A DNA stretch of 64,000 nucleotides from Massilia sp. R2A-15 (GTDB lineage Bacteria > Pseudomonadota > Gammaproteobacteria > Burkholderiales > Burkholderiaceae_D). Below are positions 46,468 through 58,817 of the stretch, one piece after another; position 1 is the stretch's first letter; every line of letters begins with the position of its first letter. Under the pieces are notes generated by a model that worked only from the letters and a program-made list of their open reading frames with translations, was not told the origin of the DNA and searched no databases. The DNA lies in the NCBI RefSeq assembly GCF_030704305.1, contig NZ_CP131935.1, positions 3,038,001 to 3,102,000 on the forward strand, in the 5' to 3' direction. The position numbers and the translations under genes are program-made.

Positions 46468-47787
46468 TTACTTCTTTGGCGCCATCAGGTCCAGCAGGAT
46501 CGCCGTCTCGGCCTTGATGGTGTTGGTCACCGTCGGCTTGAAGTCCGGCGCCCACTGCGGCGAATGCGTGCCCGGCAGCGGCTGGCCAGCCTTGGTCGCC
46601 GCCTCCAGGCGCGACGCCTCGACCGCGCCCACGTGCAGCAGGATCGCCTTCACGCCCGGCTGCAGGCCATACTGCGAAAAGTCCTCCGACGTCATCTTGG
46701 ACGGCATCTCCTTCACAAACTCGGGACCCACCGCGCCCTGCACCACCTTGACCACGCGGCCGACCAGCTCCGGCTCGTTATAGACCGAATCGGTGCCCGG
46801 CTTGACTTCCACCAGCGGCTCCTTCGGCGCGCCCGCGGCGATCGCCTCGCCCTTCGCTTCGCGCGCAATGCTGGCCAAGACGCGCTTGCGCACCTCCGGC
46901 CGGAAGGTGCGCACCGACAGTTGCAGCTTGACCTGGTCCGGGATGATGTTGGCCACGGTGCCGCCCTGGATGCTGCCCACGGTGATGACGACCGGGTCGA
47001 GCGGGTTGTTCTCGCGCGAGACGAGGGTCTGCAGGGCCAGCACGAGGCGCGAGGCCATCACGATCGGGTCGCGCGTTTCGTGCGGCACCGCGCCGTGCCC
47101 GCCCTGGCCGAACATGGTGATGTTGACGACGTCGGACGAGGCGCGGAAGGCGCCGGCGTGATACATGATCGTGCCCGACGCCCCGCTCGCGTCGTCATGC
47201 ATCGACAGCGCGTAGTCAGGCTTGGGGAAGCGGGTGAACAGGCCGTCCTTGAGCATCGCCGCCGCGCCCGACACCGTCTCTTCGGCCGGCTGGCCCACCA
47301 GCATCAGCGTGCCGCTCCACTGCTTGCGGTTTTCCGCCATCAGCTTGGCGGTGCCGTACCAGGCCGACATGTGCAGGTCGTGGCCGCAGGCGTGCATCAC
47401 CGGGATGGTCTCGCCGGCGGCGTTTTTGGCCGTGGCGGTGCTGGCGAACGGCAGGCCGGTCTTCTCCTGCACCGGCAAGGCGTCGATCTCGGTGCGCAGC
47501 ATCACGGTCGGCCCCGGGCCGTTGCGCAGCAGGGCCACCACGCCGGTGCCGCCAACGCCGGTGGTCACTTCGAAGCCGAGGCCCTTGGCCAGCGCAGCCA
47601 GCCGGGCGGCGGTATGTTGCTCGTTAAAGGCCAGTTCGGGCGTGCGGTGCAGATCCTGGTACAGCGTTTCGATTGCCGGATAGGACGCGTTGAGCTGGTC
47701 GGCCATGGTTTTCGGCAGTGGAGCGGCGTTGGCGGCGCCGCTGGCGGCCAGTGCAAGGAGGAGAATGTGGCGGGAAACAGAGGTCAT
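46468..47787 (-). CDS. Secreted M20 family amidohydrolase/metallopeptidase
   Basis: Start at ATG 47787 (MTSVSRHILLLALAASGAANAA), which gives a signal peptide; 439 residues. M20 motifs are VMLRTEIDALPVQEKTGLPF, PVMHACGHDLHMSAWYGTA (metal His/Asp), LVGQPAEETVSGAAAML (Glu-Glu) and the dimer domain with GGHGAVPHETRDPI. This is the hippurate hydrolase/IAA-amino-acid hydrolase group; the likely reaction is removal of an acyl group from an N-acyl amino acid, in the periplasm. Confidence 0.92.
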   Translation of the reverse strand: MTSVSRHILLLALAASGAANAAPLPKTMADQLNASYPAIETLYQDLHRTPELAFNEQHTAARLAALAKGLGFEVTTGVGGTGVVALLRNGPGPTVMLRTEIDALPVQEKTGLPFASTATAKNAAGETIPVMHACGHDLHMSAWYGTAKLMAENRKQWSGTLMLVGQPAEETVSGAAAMLKDGLFTRFPKPDYALSMHDDASGASGTIMYHAGAFRASSDVVNITMFGQGGHGAVPHETRDPIVMASRLVLALQTLVSRENNPLDPVVITVGSIQGGTVANIIPDQVKLQLSVRTFRPEVRKRVLASIAREAKGEAIAAGAPKEPLVEVKPGTDSVYNEPELVGRVVKVVQGAVGPEFVKEMPSKMTSEDFSQYGLQPGVKAILLHVGAVEASRLEAATKAGQPLPGTHSPQWAPDFKPTVTNTIKAETAILLDLMAPKK

Positions 47788-47831
47788 GGGAGCGCTATCA
47801 AAGTGGTTGAGGGTCAAACGATGTGCATCTG

Positions 47832-47858
47832 CAACATTTGTGGAAATCTAGCCGATAA
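47832..47858 (+). promoter_or_regulatory. Sigma-28 (FliA)-like promoter of the chemoreceptor
   Basis: GCCGATAA at 47851-47858 is an exact sigma-28 -10 box; CAACATTT at 47832-47839 matches TAAAGTTT at five of eight positions with the required 11-base spacer. It lies about 90 bases before the chemoreceptor start. Confidence 0.6.
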
Positions 47859-47945
47859 ATTCTATCAGGAAATGAAAGTTGCCGTAGAACACTGTAAAAT
47901 AGTGGGTTCAATTTTGGCAAAATTGCCACGCTAAAGAAAGTTATC

Positions 47946-49625
47946 ATGTTTTCGATGTCTAATATGAAAGTTGGCACCCGGCTCGCCGTGGGCTTCGCCC
48001 TGATCCTCGCGATGACCGTGTTCATTGCCGTGACGGGCGCCTGGCGCCTGAACGACGTGGCGAAATCGACCCACGTCATGATGGACCAGCCGCTGGCCAA
48101 GGAACGCCTGTTTACCGACTGGTACGGCCAGAATTTCGGCGCCATCCGCCGCACTGCGGCAATCATGAAGAGCAGCGACCCGGCGCTGGGCGCGTATTTC
48201 AAGGAAGACGCCGCCACCACCGCCCAGCAGGTCATCGAGCTGGTCAAGAAGGTCGAGCCGATGATCCAGGCGCCTGACGAAAAGGCGCTGTACGCGAAGA
48301 TCATCGCGCAGCGCAAGATCTACATCGAAGCGCGCGAAGCGGCGATGAAGGCCAAGGCCGCCGGCGACAACGAGACCGCCGTCAAGGTGCTCGACGAAGC
48401 GTACACGCCGCGCGCCAAGGTCTACCAGGACCTGCTGATGGAGATGGTCACGCTGCAGCGCAGCCATATCGATTCGACGGCCAAGGCGATCGACGACACC
48501 GCCGGCATCAGCACCACCCTGATCGCCGTTCTCACGGCCGGCGCGGTGGCGCTGGGCGTGGCCGGGTCGTGGCTGCTGACGGTTGGCATCACGCGGCCGA
48601 TCCGCCAGGCGGTCGAGCTGGCGGAAACCGTCGCCGGCGGCGACCTGACGCGCACCATCGGCGCCTCCGGCAAGGATGAAACCGCGGCCCTGCTGCGCGC
48701 GCTCGGCCACATGAACGACAGCCTGGTGAAGATCGTCAGCGAAGTACGCGGCGGCACCGACGCGATCGCCACCGCGTCGGGCGAAATCAGCGCCGGCAAC
48801 CACGACCTGTCGGCGCGCACCGAGCAGCAGGCCAGCTCGCTCGAAGAGACCGCGGCGTCGATGGAGGAACTGACCTCGACGGTCAAGCAGAACGCCGACA
48901 ATGCGCGCCAGGCCAACCAGCTGTCGATCACGGCGTCGGACTACGCCGCACAGGGCGGCGCGGTGGTCGGCCAGGTGATCGTGACGATGGGATCGATCAA
49001 CGAGTCGGCGCGCAAGATCGTCGACATCATCGGTGTCATCGACGGCATCGCCTTCCAGACCAACATCCTCGCGCTGAACGCGGCGGTGGAAGCGGCGCGC
49101 GCCGGCGAGCAGGGGCGCGGCTTCGCCGTTGTCGCATCCGAAGTGCGCACGCTGGCCCAGCGTTCGGCGGCGGCGGCCAAGGAAATCAAGACGCTGATCG
49201 GCGACTCGGTCGAGAAGGTCGACGCCGGCGCCAAGCTGGTCGACCAGGCCGGCGCGACGATGGACCAGGTGGTGTCGAGCATTCGCCGCGTCACCGACAT
49301 CGTGAGCGAGATCGCGCTGGCCAGCCAGGAGCAGACCGACGGCATCGAGCAGGTCAACCAGGCGATCGGGCAGATGGACCAGGTGACGCAGCAGAACGCG
49401 GCTCTGGTGGAAGAATCGGCGGCGGCGGCCGAATCGATGCAGGAGCAGGCCGGCAAGCTGGCGCAGGTGGTCGGCGTGTTCAAGCTTGATCGTTCGACCG
49501 GAAAGACAGAGCCGATGCTGCGCGCGGCAGCGCCGGCGCGTCCGGCCCGCGTGGCGCCGGTGGCCCGCGCGATCGCGGCGCCGAAGCGCGCCGCGCGTGG
49601 CGGCGACGACTGGGAAGAGTTCTAA
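47946..49625 (+). CDS. Methyl-accepting chemotaxis protein
   Basis: A protein of 559 residues: N-terminal membrane helix ([19 protein letters not shown]), a helical periplasmic sensor of the four-helix-bundle type, a second membrane helix ([21 protein letters not shown]), HAMP, and the signalling hairpin with the tip [39 protein letters not shown]. It ends DDWEEF, resembling the CheR/CheB-binding pentapeptide, so it is probably an adapting receptor. The ligand is unknown. A sigma-28-like promoter upstream links it to the flagellar regulon. Confidence 0.95.
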   Translation: MFSMSNMKVGTRLAVGFALILAMTVFIAVTGAWRLNDVAKSTHVMMDQPLAKERLFTDWYGQNFGAIRRTAAIMKSSDPALGAYFKEDAATTAQQVIELVKKVEPMIQAPDEKALYAKIIAQRKIYIEAREAAMKAKAAGDNETAVKVLDEAYTPRAKVYQDLLMEMVTLQRSHIDSTAKAIDDTAGISTTLIAVLTAGAVALGVAGSWLLTVGITRPIRQAVELAETVAGGDLTRTIGASGKDETAALLRALGHMNDSLVKIVSEVRGGTDAIATASGEISAGNHDLSARTEQQASSLEETAASMEELTSTVKQNADNARQANQLSITASDYAAQGGAVVGQVIVTMGSINESARKIVDIIGVIDGIAFQTNILALNAAVEAARAGEQGRGFAVVASEVRTLAQRSAAAAKEIKTLIGDSVEKVDAGAKLVDQAGATMDQVVSSIRRVTDIVSEIALASQEQTDGIEQVNQAIGQMDQVTQQNAALVEESAAAAESMQEQAGKLAQVVGVFKLDRSTGKTEPMLRAAAPARPARVAPVARAIAAPKRAARGGDDWEEF

Positions 49626-49634
49626 ATGAAGTTT

Positions 49635-49710
49635 GGGGACTGGTCCTGCGGACCTGTCCCCATCTTCAGAGTCGACGCAAAATGGGGACAGGTCCGCAGG
49701 ACCAGTTCCC
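49635..49710. terminator. Inverted pair of GGGGAC-type palindromic elements
   Basis: Two 27-base copies (49635-49661, 49684-49710), inverted with a 22-base loop, between the convergent chemoreceptor and dnaE2 genes. They form the same pair geometry as at 19123-19198, with GGGGACAGGTCC in place of GGGGTCAGGTCC and one mismatch. Confidence 0.8.
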
Positions 49711-49721
49711 TTTTTCCATAA

Positions 49722-52895
<3,174 letters not shown>

Positions 52896-52910
52896 CGGGA
52901 AGCAAGAATA

Positions 52911-52926
52911 CTGTATATAAACACAG
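52911..52926 (-). promoter_or_regulatory. LexA SOS box of dnaE2
   Basis: CTGTATATAAACACAG, a near-ideal CTG-N10-CAG LexA site, only 15 bases upstream of the dnaE2 start on the minus strand. LexA bound here would cover the promoter. Confidence 0.9.
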
Positions 52927-52987
52927 TATAGCCTACGGGCGCGGCCAGACAAGAAAATGCCTGAAAGCGCGGCCCAACCGGCAGGCC

Positions 52988-53052
52988 GGGGTCAGACCCG
53001 CTTCTTATTTGGCCGCTGCCGCCTTTATCTTTCGAAAAAACGGGTCTGACCC
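52988..53052. terminator. Inverted GGGGTCAGACCCG pair downstream of nagX
   Basis: GGGGTCAGACCCG at 52988-53000 and CGGGTCTGACCC at 53041-53052 form a stem over a 40-base loop, about 40 bases past the nagX stop. A second GGGTCTGCCCC-like palindrome follows at 53060-53085. Confidence 0.65.
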
Positions 53053-53091
53053 ATGGGCGGGTCTGCCCCCATGGGCGGGCTGCCTCGACTG

Positions 53092-54246
53092 CTAGACCTT
53101 GACGAACCACTTCTTCCGCCACATCAGCCAGGCGACGCCGAACATGGCGGCGTTGAACGCCAGCGCATGCAACAGCGATGCGTTGACCGGCGCGATCGGC
53201 AGCGCGCCAATCGGCGCATACAGCAGCCGCCCCAGCGCGATCTTGCCGCCGTCCGGCTGCGCCAGCTTGATGAAGCCGAGCATCTTGGCGACGAAGCCGG
53301 AGAAGGCGAAAATGAACAGCGCGTTCATGCCGTAGATCAGCAGCGGCGTGCTCAGGCGCCGGGCGCGCTCGCGCAACGCCGCATGCGGATTGGCGTCGAG
53401 CAGCCAGAAGAAGGCGCCGAACGCCAGCAAGGCCCAGCCGGTCATCCATACCGCGTACGACGGCGTCCACAGACTTTTGTTAATCGGCATCAGCAGCGCG
53501 TCGGCCACACTGCCCACCGCCAGGCAGGCCAGGCCGGCAAGCATCATCCACACCGTCTGCTCGCCGCGGGAGTAGCGAGACAGCAGCCAGCGCCCCGCCA
53601 GCACGCCGGCCAGCTGGCTGCACAGCGCCGGCAAGGTACTGGTCACGCCTTCCGGGTCCCAGCTCTTCGATTTGACCCACAGGTGGCCGTCGAGCAGCCA
53701 GCGGTCGACGAAGGCGCCGAAGTCGCGCCCCGGCTCGAGCGCGCCGGCCGCCCACACGCCGTGCACGTCGGGCACCGGGACATACAGCATCAGGCCGGCG
53801 TACAGGGCGAGCAAAAAAGCGATCACGGCGAGCTGCGCGCGCCAACCGAGGTAGACCACGATCGGCGCCGCCAGCAGCGTGCACACGGCGATGCGCTGCA
53901 GCACGCCGGGGATGCGCACCGTGGCCAGGTTGAAGTTGGGGATGAAGTTCAGGGTGAAGCCGATCAGGAAGATCAGGGTGGCGCGCCAGGCCAGCTTGCC
54001 CAGCAGGGCCGGCTTGGCGGCGCCGGCGGCGGCGAGCCGGCCGAGCGACAAGGCCATCGACACGCCGCCGATAAACAGGAAGAAGGGAAAGATGGTGTCG
54101 GTGAAGGTCCAGCCGTTCCATTCGGCGTGGTCGAGCTGGGCGTACAGGTGGCTCCAGTCGCCAGGGTTGTTGACCAGGACCATCGCGGCGATCGTGAAAC
54201 CGCGGAACGCGTCCAGCGACGCGAGCCGTTGTTGTTGCAAGTTCAT
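53092..54246 (-). CDS. nagX: NagX-like inner-membrane protein (heparan-alpha-glucosaminide N-acetyltransferase family, DUF5009)
   Basis: Start at ATG 54246 (MNLQQQRLASLDAFRGFTIAAMVLVNNPGDWSHLY); 384 residues. Ten or so membrane helices; the signature RLASLDAFRGFTIAAMVLVNNPG, then FTDTIFPFFLFIGGVSMALSL, is that of the family. In Xanthomonas and Shewanella such proteins belong to N-acetylglucosamine/chitin use and may transfer acetyl groups to sugars across the membrane. It follows the TonB receptor gene, fitting uptake of an amino sugar. Confidence 0.9.
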   Translation of the reverse strand: MNLQQQRLASLDAFRGFTIAAMVLVNNPGDWSHLYAQLDHAEWNGWTFTDTIFPFFLFIGGVSMALSLGRLAAAGAAKPALLGKLAWRATLIFLIGFTLNFIPNFNLATVRIPGVLQRIAVCTLLAAPIVVYLGWRAQLAVIAFLLALYAGLMLYVPVPDVHGVWAAGALEPGRDFGAFVDRWLLDGHLWVKSKSWDPEGVTSTLPALCSQLAGVLAGRWLLSRYSRGEQTVWMMLAGLACLAVGSVADALLMPINKSLWTPSYAVWMTGWALLAFGAFFWLLDANPHAALRERARRLSTPLLIYGMNALFIFAFSGFVAKMLGFIKLAQPDGGKIALGRLLYAPIGALPIAPVNASLLHALAFNAAMFGVAWLMWRKKWFVKV

Positions 54247-54353
54247 GCCTATGCCTCTATGCGGAAAAGTGTGTGCCGGTTGCTGCGCCCCCATTGCGAG
54301 GGCCGGCACGGAAAATGGGCGGCCCGGCCGCGGACCGCCCATCGGCCGAAGGC

Positions 54354-57068
54354 TTAGTACTTCATGCGCAGGTTCAGGTAGTACTGGCGGCCGTTTTCAC
54401 GGAACGCGCGCGGCTGCTCTTCGTTGAACGCATACGCCTTGCTGATCGGGTTGTTCAGGTTCAGCGCATCGAGCGACAGCGACAGGTTCTCCGACAGCTT
54501 GTACTGCAGCGACGCCGACAGCGTCTTGAAAGGCGCGTTCTGCGTCGTCGGACCGGTCCGGTTGATGCTGATGATGTAGTCGGAGCGGCCGTTGTAGGCC
54601 AGGCGCGCGCTGAACTTGTCGTCCTCGTAGTAGGCGCCGATGTTGTAGGTGTGCTTCGACTGGCCCTTCATGCGAGCGCCGTCGGCATCCTTCGAATCGG
54701 CATAGGTGTAGTTGGCGTTGAAGCCGAACCCGGCGCCGATCGGCTGCTCGTAGGCGAACTCGACACCCTGCACGCGGGCCGAGATGGCGCCTGGCGAGGT
54801 GACCGTGTAGGTGTCGTCCTTGTTGGTGGTGGTGTTATACAAGGTGACGCTGGTGTCGCCGAACTTCACGTAGTCGTGGATGTTCGAATGGAACACGCCG
54901 GCCGACAGCAAGGCGCGCGGCGCAAAGTACCAGGCCATCGACGCATCGATATTGTCGGAGGTGGTCGGCTTCAGGTTCGGGTTGCCGCCAGTGGCCTTGT
55001 GGGTCAGGTTGTCGACGCCGCTGATGGCGCCGGCCAGGTCCGCATAGTCGGCGCGCGACAGCGTGCGGTTCAGGGCGACGCGGCCGATCCAGCCATGGTC
55101 GAGCTCGTAGCGCAGGTTCAGGCTAGGCAGGAAGTTGGTGTAGGTGTTGGTGATCGGCGCCTGGTAGACGGTGCCGTAGATCGAGGTCGTGACCGCGCCC
55201 GGCACGGACGGGCATGGCTGGAGCGCGGGGCAGACCGCGCCGGCGACCGGAATGTTGACCAGCGCTTCCTCTTTGGTCTTGACCGCGCGCACGCCGACGT
55301 TACCGGACAGCTTGTCGGCTTCGAATTCGGTCATCACATAGGCGGCCGCATTTTTCTCGGTCAGCTTGAATTCCGAGCGCAGCAGTTCACGGCGCAGCGG
55401 ATCGGCGTCGAGATTGCCGTCTTTCCACTTCTGCAGGTCGGCCGCGCCGATGAACCAGCCGTTGCGCGGGAACGCGCCGCCGATGTTGCTGCCGAAATCG
55501 GACGGATAGACCGAGCCATCCCATGGCGGCAAGGTGTCGGTCAGCAGCGCCGGCGCGATCTGGTGCAGTTCGCGCGTGTGGCTCGAATAGCGCGCGCCGA
55601 ACTTGACGCGGTTGAACATGCCCTGGGCCAGGCGGTAGGTGAAGTCGAGCTGGCCGTTCGATTCCTTGTCGAGCGTGTCGATGCTGGTGCCGCCGGCGCC
55701 GGTCAGCACGATGTTCGGGTTCTTGAAGTTCGACACGTCGAGCGAGCCGTATGACACGTCGGCGGCGTGGCTCATGCCGTACAGGGTGTAGGCCGAAGCG
55801 CTGTTGTAGACGTTCACCTCGACCGAGTTCTGCTTCGGCGTCTTGCCCTCGCCCTTGGTGTAACCGACCTGCGCCTGCACGTCCAGGTCGTTGGTCACGC
55901 GGTACTTGGCGTTCAGGTCGAGGAAGGCGCTGGTCGAGCGGGCGCCGTCGCGCACGTAGCTTTCCACCACTTCCGACGGCGGCGTCGAATCGTCGACGTA
56001 CGGGCCCTGGTTCGGCAGCGTCAGGCGGTTGATCGTCTTGCCGCTTGGCGACAGGGCGTACTGGAAATTCTGCACGCCGTTGCCGCTGCCGATCGCGTCG
56101 GAGAAGTCGGTCATGTGATTGCGGTTGTAGTTGGTCGCGTCGAGCGTGGCGACCATGCCGGTCACGCCAATGGTCAGGTCGCGCATCGGTTTCGCTTCCA
56201 GCGCCAGCATGCCGCCCTTGCGTTCGCGCACGCCGTCGAACAGTGCCGAACCGATCAGGCCGCTGTAGGCGACACCGGCCAGTTCAGGGTGCGCCTTGGC
56301 CAGCGTGCTGGTCGGCGAAATGGTGCGCCAGTCGAGATGCTCCTGCGAATCGCGGCGGATCGCGCGCTTCTCCGAGAAGCCCTGGGCCATCACGCCGAAG
56401 GTGTTGGCGTCGTTCTTCCAGTTGACCAGCGCGCTCACTTGCGGATCGGTCTTCTTCGGCAGGTCGGCGTAGACCGCGCCGATCGACGCTTCCATCGTCA
56501 GCTGCTTTTTGAAATCGAGCGGGCGGCGCGAAATGATATCGACCGTGCCGATCAGGCCGCCTTCGACGATGTCCGCCTGGGCCGACTTGTAGACGATCAC
56601 CTGGCTGACCAGCTCCGACGGCAGCAGCGCAAAGCCGACGCTGCGCCCACTGCTGGTCTGGTCGGCCACGTGCCAGTCGCCGCTGCTGACCGAGTGGCCG
56701 TTGAGCGTGGTCAGGGTCAGGCTCGGCGAGGTGCCGCGCAGCGAGACGCGCTCGGCTTCGTCGAACTGGCCGGCCGAGGTGGCGCCGATGTTGACGCCGG
56801 GCAGGCGCTGGACCGCATCGGCAACGTTCTTGTCGGGCATCTTGCCGATGTCCTCGGCCGAGACCACCTCGACGCTGGCGCCGGCGTTCTTCTTCGTATC
56901 GATCGACTTCTGCTTCGATGCGCGAATGCCGGTGATGGCGACGACCGCCACGTCCGGTTGCGCGCCCTGTTCCTGCACCGTCGCCTGCTGTGCGAACGAC
57001 GGCGCCGCCGCCAGCGTCAGCAGCGCTGCCGAGATTGCGATCGCCATTGGTTTTTTGCCTGCCCTCAT
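54354..57068 (-). CDS. TonB-dependent receptor, probably for amino-sugar oligomers
   Basis: A protein of 904 residues with a signal peptide (AISAALLTLAAAPSFAQQ), then VVAITGIRASKQKSIDTKKNAGASVEVVSAEDIGKMPDKNVADAVQRLPGV. The plug domain has VSLRGTSPSLTLTTLNGHSV and VIVYKSAQADIVEGGLIGTVDIISRRPL, and the barrel ends YLNLRMKY. The IRASKQKSIDTKK opening is that of TonB receptors of carbohydrate-utilisation loci (for example nag and CUT loci). Together with nagX downstream, ligand inference is N-acetylglucosamine or chito-oligosaccharide. The promoter region also holds a relic LexA site (57299). Confidence 0.93.
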   Translation of the reverse strand: MRAGKKPMAIAISAALLTLAAAPSFAQQATVQEQGAQPDVAVVAITGIRASKQKSIDTKKNAGASVEVVSAEDIGKMPDKNVADAVQRLPGVNIGATSAGQFDEAERVSLRGTSPSLTLTTLNGHSVSSGDWHVADQTSSGRSVGFALLPSELVSQVIVYKSAQADIVEGGLIGTVDIISRRPLDFKKQLTMEASIGAVYADLPKKTDPQVSALVNWKNDANTFGVMAQGFSEKRAIRRDSQEHLDWRTISPTSTLAKAHPELAGVAYSGLIGSALFDGVRERKGGMLALEAKPMRDLTIGVTGMVATLDATNYNRNHMTDFSDAIGSGNGVQNFQYALSPSGKTINRLTLPNQGPYVDDSTPPSEVVESYVRDGARSTSAFLDLNAKYRVTNDLDVQAQVGYTKGEGKTPKQNSVEVNVYNSASAYTLYGMSHAADVSYGSLDVSNFKNPNIVLTGAGGTSIDTLDKESNGQLDFTYRLAQGMFNRVKFGARYSSHTRELHQIAPALLTDTLPPWDGSVYPSDFGSNIGGAFPRNGWFIGAADLQKWKDGNLDADPLRRELLRSEFKLTEKNAAAYVMTEFEADKLSGNVGVRAVKTKEEALVNIPVAGAVCPALQPCPSVPGAVTTSIYGTVYQAPITNTYTNFLPSLNLRYELDHGWIGRVALNRTLSRADYADLAGAISGVDNLTHKATGGNPNLKPTTSDNIDASMAWYFAPRALLSAGVFHSNIHDYVKFGDTSVTLYNTTTNKDDTYTVTSPGAISARVQGVEFAYEQPIGAGFGFNANYTYADSKDADGARMKGQSKHTYNIGAYYEDDKFSARLAYNGRSDYIISINRTGPTTQNAPFKTLSASLQYKLSENLSLSLDALNLNNPISKAYAFNEEQPRAFRENGRQYYLNLRMKY

Positions 57069-57245
57069 ATCTCCACCTTTTTTATCATGCCCAACAAGAA
57101 AATCGGCTTTTGCCGCGTGTCAACATTAGTATGTTACTACCAGTTCAATACCGACAATGTTGACGCACGGCATGATAAAATGTATGTCTGCCATGATTTT
57201 AGGTTATGCAATATTTGAAGAGATTTGCGTGGCAGCGGATACCAC

Positions 57246-57284
57246 TCAATCGGGCAAGCCGGTCGCTGGGGGGAAGGAGGACAT
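57246..57284 (-). pseudogene. dnaE2: Relic of the dnaE2 start (12 codons) next to a LexA box
   Basis: From ATG 57284 the minus strand reads MSSFPPATGLPD then a stop, against MPAFLPAAGLPDYAELF for the real dnaE2. The bases between the LexA box and the ATG are also alike (CAGCATTCTT versus CAGTATTCTT). This is a decayed copy of the dnaE2 promoter and first codons about 4.4 kb from the functional gene; nagX and the TonB receptor lie between them. It is likely a leftover of a rearrangement or duplication. No more of dnaE2 is recognisable downstream. Confidence 0.7.
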
Positions 57285-57298
57285 GTAAAGGAAGAATG

Positions 57299-57314
57299 CT
57301 GAATATAAACACAG
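57299..57314 (-). promoter_or_regulatory. LexA-like box of the relic promoter
   Basis: CTGAATATAAACACAG, CTG-N10-CAG with one arm base changed relative to the dnaE2 box. It may still bind LexA and could affect the TonB receptor gene (leftward) or the 57400 gene (rightward). Confidence 0.65.
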
Positions 57315-57399
57315 CATGGAGCATCGATGCGGCGAAGCAGATGCTTTTCATGATGCAAACTTGCTATAATTTCCTAAAATAAACATTACTCAAGAGGAA

Positions 57400-57924
57400 A
57401 TGATGAAGCTGATCAAAGCGTTGGGCCTGGCTGTGCTGATCGCAACTTGCAGTGAATCATATGCCGTGGCGCCCGCCGCCGCGCCGGCCGTCATCACCAA
57501 CGGCCACGTGCGCGCCGTCACCGATCTGATGGCGGCGATGCAGATGGAGAAAATGATGCGCTCGGTGACCGGCTCGAGCCGCTACGCCAGCGAGCAGCAG
57601 CGCGCCGCCGCCTACGCCAAGCTCGAGAAAGTGCCGAAGGAGCAAATCTACGCGCGCCTGGCCTATCCCCTGGCCCGCACCATCAGCGCGGAGACGGCCG
57701 CCGAGATGGCGCGCTTCTATTCTTCCACCTACGGCAAGAAGCTGGTCTACCTGATGTACAACAGCCGCCCCAGCTTCGGCGAGCCGGCCCGCCCCACCCC
57801 GACCGCAGCCGAACGCAAGGACATGCAGCGCCCGGCCTTCATCAAGGCCAGCAAGGCGCTGGCGGATGCGGAGGGCGTCATCCGCCACGAAGGGTTTGTG
57901 CTGCTGCAGGCGATCGCGAAGTAA
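57400..57924 (+). CDS. Predicted secreted protein, DUF2059-like
   Basis: A protein of 174 residues with a signal peptide (MKLIKALGLAVLIATCSESYAVA). The helical mature part has VRAVTDLMAAMQMEKMMRSV near the N-terminus and the segment YARLAYPLARTISAETAAEMARFYSSTYGKKLVYLMYNSRPSF, similar to DUF2059-type helical proteins of the periplasm. A probable AGAGGAAATG ribosome-binding site and a TATAAT-like element (57364) lie upstream. Function unknown; the nearby LexA-like box is suggestive but unproven. Confidence 0.75.
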   Translation: MMKLIKALGLAVLIATCSESYAVAPAAAPAVITNGHVRAVTDLMAAMQMEKMMRSVTGSSRYASEQQRAAAYAKLEKVPKEQIYARLAYPLARTISAETAAEMARFYSSTYGKKLVYLMYNSRPSFGEPARPTPTAAERKDMQRPAFIKASKALADAEGVIRHEGFVLLQAIAK

Positions 57925-57968
57925 TCAGGTCGACGTGTTGGCGGCGCAGATCGGCCGGACCTGCGCCG

Positions 57969-58808
57969 TCACCAACTGAGCTCGCCCTTCCCCAGCACGA
58001 TCACCCTGCCCCCTACTTCCACCTTCCCCTGCTCGACATCGAGCGTCAGCACGCTTGGCCGATTGATCGCCGTCGCCTGCCGCACGATCGCATGCAGCGG
58101 TCGATCGCCTTGCGTCAGCAGCCACCATGCGCCAAGGTTCGCGCAGGCCGAACCGGTGCCGGGATCCTCGCTGATGCTGTTTTCGCCTGTCATCCAGAAA
58201 TAGCGGCTCTCGAATCCTTCCGCGGTGCGCGCGAACACGTAGGTCTTCGGCTGACCCGCCGTGTTCCGGCTCCATTGCGCCATCAGCGAAGCGACCGGCC
58301 GGCACGCGTGCACATGTTCGACCGACGCGAGCTCGATCATCGGCTGCTCGGTGCCGCAGTCCATCCAGTACGCCGGGCCGACGATGGCGTTCGCGGGCAA
58401 TCCGAGCATGGCCGCCAGTTCGGCCGATGTCGCTTCCATCAGGCGATGGCGGGCGGCATTCGCCGACAGCGTCCAGCGGCCGTCGCGCCGGCGCACGGGA
58501 ATCACGCCGCCTTTCATCTCGATGCTGAAGCGCTCTCCCGCGCGCAGCAGATCGCTGACCACCTGCGCCGAGCCGAGGGTCGGATGGCCGGCAAACGGCA
58601 TCTCGTAGGTCGGCGTGAAGATCCGCACGCGGGCTGCGGCGACGGTCGACGGCAGCAGGAAGGTGGTCTCCGACAGGTTGAACTGGCGCGCGACAGCCTG
58701 CATGTCGGCGTCGGACAGACCGGATCCGTCTTCGATGACGGCCAATGGATTGCCGCCGAACGTGGTTTCGGCGAAAACGTTAAGGAGCTGGTAGCGGATA
58801 GCGGGCAT
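57969..58808 (-). CDS. PhzF-family isomerase/epimerase
   Basis: A protein of 279 residues with the two-fold PhzF fold: YQLLNVFAETTFGGNPLAVIEDG, QFNLSETTFLLP with the catalytic Glu, RIFTPTYEMPFAGHPTLGSAQVV, and RYFWMTGENSISEDPGTGSACANLGAWWL. PhzF in phenazine synthesis isomerises DHHA, but most members, with no phz genes nearby (as here), have unknown substrates. It begins nine bases after the HEPN gene stop. Confidence 0.93.
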   Translation of the reverse strand: MPAIRYQLLNVFAETTFGGNPLAVIEDGSGLSDADMQAVARQFNLSETTFLLPSTVAAARVRIFTPTYEMPFAGHPTLGSAQVVSDLLRAGERFSIEMKGGVIPVRRRDGRWTLSANAARHRLMEATSAELAAMLGLPANAIVGPAYWMDCGTEQPMIELASVEHVHACRPVASLMAQWSRNTAGQPKTYVFARTAEGFESRYFWMTGENSISEDPGTGSACANLGAWWLLTQGDRPLHAIVRQATAINRPSVLTLDVEQGKVEVGGRVIVLGKGELSW

Positions 58809-58817
58809 GTCGATGGA

